This document shows positions 1 to 9,978 of a stretch of 62,820 nt of DNA, in pieces. Both the position numbers and the translations under genes were made by a program. Source of the DNA: an uncultured Eubacteriales bacterium (GTDB lineage Bacteria > Bacillota > Clostridia > Christensenellales > CAG-138). Where the stretch lies: contig CADAGD010000020.1 in assembly GCA_902787375.1 (NCBI GenBank), positions 1 to 62,820 of the forward strand. The letters are read 5' to 3'. Within the stretch, counting starts at the first letter, position 1. The number at the start of each line of letters is the position of its first letter. The notes under the pieces are model-generated. The model had not been told where the DNA came from. It worked only from the letters and a program-made list of their open reading frames with translations, and searched no databases.

Positions 1-176
1 GCTGCTTCGGCGTTCCGTTAAAATTGCAACACCGTTGCGATTTCTTAACACTACACGCTCGCGCGGCTCCCTTTGGTCGCAATATCAATACTATCAGAGC
101 TTGTTTGATTTAATCAGCGTTTACTCAAACAGACGATGATAAACTAACAATCAGCAACAATTGTGGGGATGTCAAT
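1..176. other. left-edge non-coding stretch
   Basis: I see no convincing gene here. Around positions 67-82 the text resembles a module of the hairpin-rich repeat near the tmRNA gene (a GCTCC-TTT-GGTCGC type sequence also lies at about 41156), so this may be a decayed repeat copy. Confidence 0.4.
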
Positions 177-455
177 TTAAAGCATGTGCTCGTCGATGTA
201 ATTCGTCTTATATAGCAGCTCCAGCCAATAACCGGTTTCACTTGCCTCTTTGAGGGCGATCTCAAGCCTGGAAATGAAATCTTTCCTTCCCTGCGCATAG
301 TTGGCTCCGTATATATTCGCGCCAATGGAAGTACCGGAACGTCCGATCTGATTGGAGATAACGGATTCGTGTTTGGACTTCAAGTCTTTTACAAGGTTGA
401 TTATCTGAACGGAAAAATCCATGGACAGTTCTGCAAGCTTATTCTCTTCTTTCAT
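177..455 (-). CDS. four-helix bundle protein, C-terminally short
   Basis: A 92-residue protein of the small four-helix bundle family, first known from rRNA intervening sequences; its function is unknown. The family signature is visible: an N-terminal helix, then SNQIGRSGTSIGANI, and a second conserved helix with DFISRLEIALKEASET. The start at 455 follows an AGAGGTG ribosome site. Members are usually about 115-120 residues. This one stops just after LLYKTNYIDEHML, so the last helix is missing. It is either a truncated remnant or a short variant. The repeat copy immediately upstream suggests local rearrangement. Confidence 0.75.
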   Translation of the reverse strand: MKEENKLAELSMDFSVQIINLVKDLKSKHESVISNQIGRSGTSIGANIYGANYAQGRKDFISRLEIALKEASETGYWLELLYKTNYIDEHML

Positions 456-507
456 AACAACACCTCTGGGAGATGCATAAAATGTAACATATAGTTGGCG
501 ACAAATC

Positions 508-651
508 AATGATGCCACCGCCTTTGGCGGCTGATGATGTTTCGGCTGACGCCGAAATGATGCAGATCGCTGCGCGATCAATGATGCGATGTTTGCCCTA
601 ATGTGCCCGCAGGCACACATCATTAGCGAAGCGGCATCATGCGCGAAGCAT
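508..651. repeat. hairpin-rich AATGATG repeat, copy A
   Basis: A modular non-coding repeat. Short perfect hairpins are joined by ATGATG/CATCAT spacers: CCGCC-TTT-GGCGG, CGGC-TGAC-GCCG, GATCGC-TGC-GCGATC and GTGCC-CGCA-GGCAC. Positions 553-650 are identical over 98 bp to 1702-1799. It fills the gap between the four-helix gene and the tandem acetyltransferase gene. Confidence 0.85.
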
Positions 652-720
652 ACCAAAGCATAGAAAGAACGCCTAAAAAACATTCCTGCGGGCAGCTCTG
701 CAAAAAGCTGTCCGTTCCGG

Positions 721-1575
721 CTACCGATCACCGAACCGTTTTGCAGCGAAAACGCTGCTGTATATCTCCAAAAAGCCGAGGGAATCATACAGGGTTCTGG
801 CCTTGTTGTTGCCGACCACGCACCAAAGAGTGGGCACGCCTTCGCCCTTCTCTATGATGCGGTTTACAAGAAACTGAACGAATGCGCGTCCAAATCCCTT
901 GCCCTGATGGGAGATCTTGACCGATACGAAATCCAGCTCGCTGCCGTCGATCATTGCGTGGCCGACGATCTCATCCCCGGACAAGTACACGTATCCGTCA
1001 TCCGCGTGTTCCGCCCAATACTTTCGTTCTTCCTCGTTTGGCTGAGCGATTACGGAATCCGGGAACCATCCCGTTCCCAGACGCATGACGTGAAATGCTT
1101 CAGCGTACATCGCAAATGCTTCGGGATAATCTTCGTCCCGGTAGTGCCGGATCGGCAGTTCCCGTTCGGGAAACTTGTCGCCCCGGTACTCCATCAGAGC
1201 GGACACATACTTTTTAACGTATCCGTGCTTCTCTGCAAGACGGATCGCTGCCGTACAGTCACTGCGGTACGTTGTCAAAATGCGGATCAAAGGGGATGCC
1301 TTTATCTGTTGTTCCATGGCCGTAACCGCCATGTTCCCATACCCTTTGTTCCGATAAGCCGGGAAAATATAAACATATAAGAAACCTTTGGGTTCATCCT
1401 CTATATATGAAAAGCCTATGACGGTATCGGCAAGACAGATCGCGTACAAACCTTCGCCATTTTCATAAACCACGTCAAAAAACCAAGGTGCATCCGAGTA
1501 ATCGATCTGGTCGATATACTTCACTGCAGCGTCTGATTTAACAATATCGATTTTCTTCGAAGTTGTATGTTCCAT
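721..1575 (-). CDS. tandem GNAT acetyltransferase
   Basis: A 284-residue cytoplasmic protein with two GNAT folds in tandem, predicted to move an acetyl group from acetyl-CoA to an unidentified acceptor. Acetyl-CoA binding motifs appear twice: RNKGYGNMA in the N-terminal half (about residues 75-85) and HQGKGFGRAF in the C-terminal half (about 225-235). Each is followed by the expected late helix, NKARTLYDSLGF in the second. The start at 1575 has AAGGAGATTAGT directly upstream; an upstream in-frame ATG lies inside that leader and is less likely. The substrate is unknown. Confidence 0.85.
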   Translation of the reverse strand: MEHTTSKKIDIVKSDAAVKYIDQIDYSDAPWFFDVVYENGEGLYAICLADTVIGFSYIEDEPKGFLYVYIFPAYRNKGYGNMAVTAMEQQIKASPLIRILTTYRSDCTAAIRLAEKHGYVKKYVSALMEYRGDKFPERELPIRHYRDEDYPEAFAMYAEAFHVMRLGTGWFPDSVIAQPNEEERKYWAEHADDGYVYLSGDEIVGHAMIDGSELDFVSVKISHQGKGFGRAFVQFLVNRIIEKGEGVPTLWCVVGNNKARTLYDSLGFLEIYSSVFAAKRFGDR

Positions 1576-1609
1576 ACTAATCTCCTTTTCCATACAGTTT
1601 GACGCAATG

Positions 1610-1638
1610 ATAGTATCATATTCACAGCGCAAATGCAA
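1610..1638 (-). promoter_or_regulatory. possible sigma-A promoter for the tandem GNAT gene
   Basis: Reading leftward, TTGCAT is followed after 17 nt by TACTAT, about 35 nt before the chosen start codon. Both hexamers are only partial matches to consensus. Confidence 0.4.
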
Positions 1639-1678
1639 GAAGAAACCTCCCTAGCCCCAGTGGACAACAGAGGTTATC

Positions 1679-1850
1679 AATGATGCTTCTCCGCTGCGCT
1701 CCGAAATGATGCAGATCGCTGCGCGATCAATGATGCGATGTTTGCCCTAATGTGCCCGCAGGCACACATCATTAGCGAAGCGGCATCATGCGCGAAGCAC
1801 GGCATCATGCGCGAAGCACACATCATTTGCCCGCAAGGGCAAACATCATT
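1679..1850. repeat. hairpin-rich AATGATG repeat, copy B
   Basis: Second copy of the modular repeat. It shares 98 identical bases with copy A, then carries a tandem duplication of a 19-bp CGGCATCATGCGCGAAGCA unit and a TTTGCCC-GCAA-GGGCAAA hairpin. It ends against the terminator of the tRNA unit. With that terminator it accounts for the whole 1576-1894 gene-free stretch. Confidence 0.85.
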
Positions 1851-1851
1851 C

Positions 1852-1892
1852 AAAAACGCCTCTTTTGTCCGGTAGACAAAAGAGGCGTTTTT
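1852..1892 (-). terminator. bidirectional-type terminator after the tRNA pair
   Basis: A perfect 18-bp stem with a 5-nt CGGTA loop, with A5 on one flank and T5 on the other. It lies immediately 3' of the leftward tRNA genes. Confidence 0.9.
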
Positions 1893-1894
1893 GA

Positions 1895-1971
1895 TGGTCG
1901 GAGCGGCGAGATTTGAACTCGCGACCTCCTGGTCCCGAACCAGGCGCGCTACCGAACTGCGCTACACCCCG
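1895..1971 (-). tRNA. tRNA-Pro (anticodon CGG)
   Basis: A 77-nt cloverleaf including an encoded CCA. Acceptor CGGGGTG pairs with CGCTCCG (one G-U and one U-G), the anticodon stem CCTGG/CCAGG encloses TTCGGGA, and the T loop is TTCAAAT. The anticodon CGG reads CCG proline codons. It is co-transcribed leftward, downstream of tRNA-Thr. Confidence 0.97.
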
Positions 1972-1990
1972 GAAAAAATATTCAAAAAAA

Positions 1991-2066
1991 TGGAGCCAAT
2001 GCAGGGATTCGAACCCTGGACCTGCGCATTACGAATGCGCTGCTCTACCAGCTGAGCTACATTGGC
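1991..2066 (-). tRNA. tRNA-Thr (anticodon CGT)
   Basis: A 76-nt cloverleaf with encoded CCA. Acceptor GCCAATG pairs with CATTGGC, the anticodon stem GCGCA/TGCGC encloses TTCGTAA, and the T arm CAGGG/CCCTG encloses TTCGAAT. The anticodon CGT reads ACG threonine codons. It is first in a two-tRNA unit. Confidence 0.97.
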
Positions 2067-2080
2067 TTGCACGGTTATTT

Positions 2081-2109
2081 ATTATAACAGATTAATTCGA
2101 GTTTGTCAC
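2081..2109 (-). promoter_or_regulatory. sigma-A promoter of the tRNA unit
   Basis: Reading leftward: GTGACA (-35), a 17-nt spacer, then a perfect TATAAT (-10) at 2081-2086, about 14 nt before the 5' end of tRNA-Thr. Confidence 0.85.
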
Positions 2110-2189
2110 TACCTTTTTTATCCAAAAGTGGGGTTTTCTCAAAATATATTACTCGCGGAAAATATACTTTATTATATGCGGAATCCTTC

Positions 2190-2218
2190 TTGTTTTTCCT
2201 TGCGCGGAAAGTTATAAT
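2190..2218 (+). promoter_or_regulatory. sigma-A promoter of nifJ
   Basis: TTGTTT at 2190-2195, a 17-nt spacer and TATAAT at 2213-2218, giving an untranslated leader of about 70 nt before nifJ. Confidence 0.65.
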
Positions 2219-2234
2219 TGTATTTGATAAATAA

Positions 2235-2262
2235 CCATAATGGCTCAAAATGGGCCTTATGG
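2235..2262 (+). promoter_or_regulatory. leader hairpin before nifJ
   Basis: CCATAA-(T)-GGC and GCC-TTATGG form a 9-bp stem with one bulged T and a 9-nt loop. It lies between the promoter and the AGGAGG ribosome site at 2282. It could be an operator or an RNA leader structure; no known regulator site was recognised. Confidence 0.45.
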
Positions 2263-2276
2263 AAAAACTCTTATAA

Positions 2277-5807
<3,531 letters not shown>

Positions 5808-5830
5808 TCTTGTAAAGGCTTAAAAAACGT

Positions 5831-5861
5831 CACCTCACGCGGATACCCTCCGCGTGAGGTG
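5831..5861 (+). terminator. hairpin between nifJ and the PhzF gene
   Basis: CACCTCACGCGGA and its complement form a perfect 13-bp stem with a 5-nt loop, 23 nt after the nifJ stop. The T-tract on the + strand is poor (ATTTCAT). The 3' arm holds GAGGTG, the only Shine-Dalgarno-like sequence before the next gene, so it may act as a weak terminator, a translational control hairpin, or both. Confidence 0.55.
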
Positions 5862-5875
5862 ATTTCATAAGTGAT

Positions 5876-6751
5876 ATGGACAATAAGAAAAGCTTTGACG
5901 CGGCTATAATGGAAGCGTTTACCGATCGTCCCCTGTCCGGCAACGCGGCGGGCGTTATATTCCTCGGCAGCAATGTTTTTCCGACGGACGTCGCCTGCAT
6001 AGGCATCGCATCGGAGCTTAAGCACTCCGAAACGGCTTTTATACGGCAGCTCTCTCCCGTGGAGTTTGAAATAAAATACTTCACCCCTGTTTGCGAGGCG
6101 GCACTCTGCGGCCACGCGACAATCGCCTCATTCTCGTTCCTGCGAGACAGCGGAGTTTGCGGCACTGGCGGCACGGGCGAAATGCTCGTCCATACAACCG
6201 CGGGCGATATTCGCGTGACCGTTGAAAAGGACTCCGTATGGCTCGACATGGCGCGTGCCGAAACATTGTTCGAGGTTGATAATAAAACCTGCCGCGAGCT
6301 TTATTCCGCATTCGAGCTTCCGTACAGAGCCGATGTGAACGGACTTGTTCCCAAAGCAGTATCGGTCGGACTGACCGACATAATGCTCCCCGTGAATGAT
6401 TTGGAGGAGCTGAGTGCTGCGAAGCAGAACGAATCGCTCGTATCGGAAATCAGCCGCAGACTTGATGTAACAGGCGTCCACATGTTCTGCATAGCCCATG
6501 ACGAATATGCCGCACATTGCCGCAATTTTGCTCCGCTTTACGGTATTCCCGAAGAATGCGCGACCGGAACCTCCAACGGCGCGCTGTTCCACTACCTTTC
6601 CGAATACGGCGTAACAGGCTCCTCCCCCGTCCGCTTCATTCAGGGAGAGAGCATGGGCAGACCGTCGATAATCAAAGCACGCCTTGACGGTTCAAAAGTC
6701 CGCGTGGGCGGCTCGGCGTATACACTCCTTTCAGGTCGAATACAGGTGTGA
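5876..6751 (+). CDS. PhzF-family isomerase
   Basis: A 291-residue PhzF/diaminopimelate-epimerase-fold protein; family members act as isomerases or epimerases on small molecules. The two-lobed fold is indicated by the pseudo-repeated glycine motifs: HSETAF with Glu52 at the usual catalytic position, CGHATIAS near residue 83, and ECATGTSNGAL near 225, which matches the family's DPATGSA-type element. The substrate is unknown. It lies just behind nifJ but is separated by a strong hairpin. The closest ribosome site, GAGGTG, is 14 nt from the ATG and buried in that hairpin. Confidence 0.88.
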   Translation: MDNKKSFDAAIMEAFTDRPLSGNAAGVIFLGSNVFPTDVACIGIASELKHSETAFIRQLSPVEFEIKYFTPVCEAALCGHATIASFSFLRDSGVCGTGGTGEMLVHTTAGDIRVTVEKDSVWLDMARAETLFEVDNKTCRELYSAFELPYRADVNGLVPKAVSVGLTDIMLPVNDLEELSAAKQNESLVSEISRRLDVTGVHMFCIAHDEYAAHCRNFAPLYGIPEECATGTSNGALFHYLSEYGVTGSSPVRFIQGESMGRPSIIKARLDGSKVRVGGSAYTLLSGRIQV

Positions 6752-6762
6752 TGTTTCCATTT

Positions 6763-7092
6763 TCAACCCGCCGCATAAGCTTTCCGCCTGCTCTCCTCAT
6801 CAAGCCTCCAAAGCATGGCATGGACAAACTCCAATGGCGTCGGCGGTACTGTCGAGTACGGAAATAGGCTCCTTATGCCGCCCTCATTCATATCCCATGC
6901 GTATCGTATCGCGTATCTCATGCAACGCTCAACCTGACGCATTTCGCGTTCGTTATCCGACAGCCTTATCGCCTCGCTCACATCACAGCCGCTCGACTCG
7001 GCTTTTCTCAATGCCTTGCTCAGATAATGAAACCCCTTGTGACGCGGTGAAAGACCCATCATAAACATTTCCTTTTCCACAGATACTCCCAT
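6763..7092 (-). CDS. stand-alone Spo0A C-terminal (DNA-binding) domain protein
   Basis: A 109-residue protein that aligns by eye with the Spo0A effector domain: MMGLSPRHKGFHYLSKAL corresponds to the GVPAHIKGYxYLREAI segment, VERCMRYAIRYAW to VERAIRHAIEVAW, and PPTPLEFVHAML to KPTNSEFIAMV. There is no receiver domain, so it lacks the phosphorylation switch of real Spo0A. It may bind 0A-box-like DNA constitutively or modulate Spo0A; the role is inferred. The start at 7092 has GAGGAGG upstream. It converges on the PhzF gene with an 11-nt gap. Confidence 0.85.
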   Translation of the reverse strand: MGVSVEKEMFMMGLSPRHKGFHYLSKALRKAESSGCDVSEAIRLSDNEREMRQVERCMRYAIRYAWDMNEGGIRSLFPYSTVPPTPLEFVHAMLWRLDEESRRKAYAAG

Positions 7093-7186
7093 ATTACCCT
7101 CCTCATTCGCGTTTTGTTGCCTTGTACTTCAGACAGACGGCAATGTAATCAGCTAAAAGCTTCCATTCTTGCCTATTATTATCATA

Positions 7187-7211
7187 TCACTTAAAGTGAA
7201 AACATTCGACT
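7187..7211 (-). promoter_or_regulatory. possible operator region of the Spo0A-C gene
   Basis: A 13-bp dyad TCACTT-A-AAGTGA (7187-7199) lies next to AGTCGAA (reading leftward, 7205-7211), a 6/7 match to the TGTCGAA 0A box. It sits about 100 nt upstream of the Spo0A-C start codon. Assignment is by pattern only. Confidence 0.35.
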
Positions 7212-7337
7212 TATTTCACCCTTAAAGCAATCTCAACCACAGGTTTAATCCTGTGTCAAAACGGATGCTGTACATCCGCTCAAAAAAGCTGTATTATATT
7301 GCCGTCAGCTGAACAAACAATGAAAGAGGAGAATAAC

Positions 7338-8360
7338 ATGGAACTCAGCAACAAACTTCATGCCCTCAGAACGTCAAAGGGCATAACTCAGGAAAAGCTC
7401 GCCGAGTGCATTGGCGTAACCGCTCAAGCGGTTTCAAAATGGGAGCGCGGTATTGCCCTGCCCGACATCAGCCTTCTGCCGGAACTCTCCGTCTATTTCG
7501 GAGTCAGCATCGACGATCTTTTCGGCTTGACCGAGGAAAAGGAATACGACCGCATACAGAACATGCTCTGGGATGAGCGGCTGCTTTCTGCGGATGAGAT
7601 ATACCGCACCGAGCGTTGGGTTGATGAGAAGGTAAGGGCGGGCTACCGTCCTGCCGACTGCATAAGGCTCAAAGCGGATATGTACAACCATCTCGCCCGC
7701 GCCTACAACGATATGGCGGCGGATGCCGCGATGGAGGCTTTGACGCTCGATCCCAACTGCAAGGATGCTCACGGCGAGCTGAACGAGGGACTTCGCGGGT
7801 TCATTCCCGATTGGAACGCACGCAATCATTACAAGCTCATATCCTTCTACAAGGATTTTGTGAAGAAGAACCCGGACGACTGGCGCGCCCATATGTGGCT
7901 GCTTGACAATCTGCTTGACGATATGCGCCTTGAAGAAGCCGAGGAGGCTCTGCGCGGGCTTGAAAAATGCGACAGCACGTTCCGCACGCCCCTCTACCGC
8001 GCCAAGCTGCTCTGGGCAAGGGGAAAATGCGACGAAGCGCGAGAGGTGTTCAAGCAGATGGAAACCGACTTTGCCGATGAGTGGATGGTGTTCTTTGAAA
8101 TATCCGAGCTTTGCGTGCTTGAGGGCGATTACGCTTCCGCCATCGAGTACATGAAGAAGGCACAGGCAAAGCAGGAAAAGCCCCGCTTTGCCGATACCTA
8201 TGAGGCTCTCGCTCAGCTCTATGAGATAGTCGGCGACTATCCCCACGCTGTTGAAATGCTCGAAGGGGAACTCCGCCTGTTCAAGGAGGATTGGGGCTTT
8301 GATAAGGGTGAAACCGCCGATTATGTAAGACGCGAAATAGCAAGGTTGAAAAATATGTAA
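7338..8360 (+). CDS. XRE-family regulator with TPR-like repeats
   Basis: A 340-residue transcriptional regulator. Residues 1-62 are a Cro/C1 helix-turn-helix (LRTSKGITQEKLAECIGVTAQAVSKWERG), then a short link (FGLTEEKEYDRI). A long all-alpha region of repeated helical pairs follows (WRAHMWLLDNLLDDM, RLEEAEEALRGLEKC and similar), reading as tetratricopeptide-like repeats to the end. This architecture is common in Firmicutes as a protein- or peptide-responsive repressor. The start at 7338 follows AAAGAGGAG; an upstream in-frame ATG has no ribosome site. Target genes are unknown. Confidence 0.88.
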   Translation: MELSNKLHALRTSKGITQEKLAECIGVTAQAVSKWERGIALPDISLLPELSVYFGVSIDDLFGLTEEKEYDRIQNMLWDERLLSADEIYRTERWVDEKVRAGYRPADCIRLKADMYNHLARAYNDMAADAAMEALTLDPNCKDAHGELNEGLRGFIPDWNARNHYKLISFYKDFVKKNPDDWRAHMWLLDNLLDDMRLEEAEEALRGLEKCDSTFRTPLYRAKLLWARGKCDEAREVFKQMETDFADEWMVFFEISELCVLEGDYASAIEYMKKAQAKQEKPRFADTYEALAQLYEIVGDYPHAVEMLEGELRLFKEDWGFDKGETADYVRREIARLKNM

Positions 8361-8374
8361 ACCCATATGCGGCG

Positions 8375-8410
8375 ACGGGGAAGCGTTGTGATGCGCTTCC
8401 CCGTTCTTCT
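8375..8410 (+). terminator. terminator after the XRE/TPR gene
   Basis: ACGGGGAAGCG pairs with CGCTTCCCCGT over 11 bp around an 8-nt loop, followed by TCTTCTGT. It lies 15 nt after the stop codon. Confidence 0.7.
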
Positions 8411-8518
8411 GTATCGCACATAATTCCGCAGACATTCTCAAAATGTCGATAGAAAATGGAGAACTTTTTTGCTCTATAATTCACAAAAAGTTCCCCATAA
8501 AAGTCAATTATTTTATAA

Positions 8519-8743
8519 TCATAAATTCATGCTCGGATCATCGGTTCTTCCAACTATGTAATCCAATGATACACCATACAGATCGGCAATGCGGATAAGT
8601 ATTTCCAACTTAGGCTCCCGCGTCATAAGCTCATAGTTTTGATAGGCTTTCTCAGTTATATCACAATACACAGCGACCTGCATCTGAGTAAAGCCTTTTT
8701 CCTTTCTGCACGTTTTCAGACGTTCGGCTAATATCTCCCGCAT
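8519..8743 (-). CDS. small XRE-family repressor
   Basis: A 74-residue protein that is essentially one Cro/C1 helix-turn-helix: RLKTCRKEKGFTQMQVAVYC, then DITEKAYQNYE as recognition helix, and an IADLYGVSLDYIVGRTD tail. The start at 8743 follows GGTGGTG. It is divergent from the SLOG gene, with a dyad operator candidate between them, so it probably represses that gene and itself. This gene pair is clearly more AT-rich than its neighbours, consistent with recent acquisition. Confidence 0.85.
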   Translation of the reverse strand: MREILAERLKTCRKEKGFTQMQVAVYCDITEKAYQNYELMTREPKLEILIRIADLYGVSLDYIVGRTDDPSMNL

Positions 8744-8765
8744 AAAACACCACCTACGTTTGTTC

Positions 8766-8794
8766 TTGACATAATAATTGTAGGCAATTATCAT
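8766..8794 (+). promoter_or_regulatory. promoter of the SLOG gene
   Basis: A perfect TTGACA at 8766-8771, a 17-nt spacer and TATCAT at 8789-8794, about 45 nt before the start codon. Confidence 0.8.
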
Positions 8795-8803
8795 TACTGA
8801 TAT

Positions 8804-8819
8804 ACCAACAATCGTTGGT
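8804..8819. promoter_or_regulatory. candidate operator dyad
   Basis: ACCAAC-AATC-GTTGGT is a perfect 6+6 inverted repeat, placed about where transcription from the 8766 promoter should start. It fits an XRE-type operator bound by the divergent 74-residue repressor. Confidence 0.6.
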
Positions 8820-8838
8820 TAATGAGAGGAGTAATGAA

Positions 8839-9258
8839 ATGATCGTAGCATTTTGTGGACATCGAGAAGTGCAGCAACCGGAAAATGTCAGAAAATGGTT
8901 GGTAAAGATCGTTGAGGACTTAGTGTTTGAAGGAGCTGATTGCTTTTTTATCGGTGGTTATGGTCAATTCGATGCCATGGCTGCTGGTGTCGTTCTAAAT
9001 CTAAAGCAAAAATATCCGCATATACGTTCCGTACTTGTGCTGCCATACTTGGATCGAAAATATGATGCAACCATGTATGATGAAACAATCTTTCCTCCAC
9101 TTGAAAATGTGCCAAGGCGGTATGCCATTCTAAGACGTAATGAATACATGGTAGATTGCGCCGACATAATAGTCGCGTATGTCAATTATAATATTGGAGG
9201 TGCAGCAAGAACCCTTCAATACGCAGAAAGGAAACACAAGAGAATCATCCGTTTCTGA
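8839..9258 (+). CDS. SLOG-superfamily (DUF1273-like) protein
   Basis: A 139-residue Rossmann-like protein of the SLOG group, which binds nucleotides or nucleotide-derived signals. Typical marks are the opening MIVAFCGHRE, the glycine turn FFIGGYGQFDAMA and the closing NIGGAARTLQYAERKHKRI. The ATG at 8839 follows GAGGAG; the earlier ATG at 8834 is out of frame. It forms a divergent unit with the small XRE repressor. It could be an orphan nucleotide sensor or part of a small defence or stress module, but no effector gene is beside it. Confidence 0.82.
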   Translation: MIVAFCGHREVQQPENVRKWLVKIVEDLVFEGADCFFIGGYGQFDAMAAGVVLNLKQKYPHIRSVLVLPYLDRKYDATMYDETIFPPLENVPRRYAILRRNEYMVDCADIIVAYVNYNIGGAARTLQYAERKHKRIIRF

Positions 9259-9287
9259 TGGTTTGGCTCTATCAATCGAACATAACA

Positions 9288-9317
9288 AAGGAGCAAAGCT
9301 TATTAGCCTCGCTCCTT
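9288..9317. terminator. weak hairpin between convergent genes
   Basis: AAGGAGC and GCTCCTT enclose an inner GCT-TATT-AGC stem. There is no clear T-tract on either strand. It separates the convergent SLOG and rubrerythrin genes. Confidence 0.35.
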
Positions 9318-9347
9318 AAAATCCCTTATTTCACTTAACTTTTCGGC

Positions 9348-9893
9348 TTATTTGAAGTACCTCTCAAGCAGGCCCTTCAAAGCCTTGCCGTGCCTTGCCT
9401 CGTCGCGTGCCATCTCATGGACTGTATCGTGGATGGCGTCAAGTCCGAGCTCCTTAGCGCGCTTGGCGAGGTCGGTCTTGCCGGCGGTCGCGCCGTTCTC
9501 GGCGTCAACACGCATTTCGAGGTTCTTCTTGGTGCTGTCGGTGACGACTTCGCCGAGCAGCTCCGCGAACTTGGCGGCATGCTCCGCCTCTTCAAAGGCT
9601 GCCTTCTCCCAGTAAAGACCGATTTCGGGATAGCCTTCACGGTGTGCGACCCTCGCCATGGCAAGGTACATACCAACCTCTGTGCATTCGCCATTGAAAT
9701 TGGCGCGCAGATCGTTTATTATATCCTCACGCGCACCCTGGGCGACGCCTACAAAATGCTCGGCAGCCCAGCTCATTTCCTCAGCCTGCTCGTTGAACTT
9801 GGAGCCGGGAACCTTGCACTGGGGACAGAACTCAGGGGGAGTGGGCCCAACATGAACATAACCGCATACGGGACATACCCATCTTTTATTCAT
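9348..9893 (-). CDS. rbr: reverse rubrerythrin (rubredoxin domain first)
   Basis: A 181-residue oxidative-stress protein that reduces hydrogen peroxide in the anaerobe's cytoplasm. Residues 1-36 form the rubredoxin centre (CPVCGY and CPQCKVPG). The rest is the ferritin-like di-iron domain, with ligand motifs [24 protein letters not shown] and [12 protein letters not shown]. This domain order is the reverse of classical rubrerythrin and matches clostridial reverse rubrerythrins. The start has GGAGG upstream. A consensus sigma-A promoter with an AT-rich dyad over its -10 suggests strong but repressible expression. Confidence 0.95.
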   Translation of the reverse strand: MNKRWVCPVCGYVHVGPTPPEFCPQCKVPGSKFNEQAEEMSWAAEHFVGVAQGAREDIINDLRANFNGECTEVGMYLAMARVAHREGYPEIGLYWEKAAFEEAEHAAKFAELLGEVVTDSTKKNLEMRVDAENGATAGKTDLAKRAKELGLDAIHDTVHEMARDEARHGKALKGLLERYFK

Positions 9894-9945
9894 AGTAAAA
9901 AACCTCCGTTAAAATAAGTTTATGACCAAATCCGATCAATCATGA

Positions 9946-9978
9946 TGATATTATATCAGATATTTCATCCTGTGTCAA
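9946..9978 (-). promoter_or_regulatory. consensus promoter and dyad for rubrerythrin
   Basis: Reading leftward, a perfect TTGACA (9973-9978), a 17-nt spacer and a perfect TATAAT (9950-9955). A 13-bp dyad TGATAT-A-ATATCA (9946-9958) covers the -10, a position suited to a Fur/PerR-type or other redox repressor. The -35 overlaps the end of the upstream lipoprotein gene. Confidence 0.88.

Noticed and set aside
508-651. CRISPR-like array
   Set aside because: Repeat units are hairpins of differing sequence joined by ATGATG linkers; there are no equal-length spacers between identical repeats and no cas genes.
6763-7092. Full Spo0A response regulator
   Set aside because: There is no receiver domain and the frame begins directly at the effector domain after a good ribosome site.
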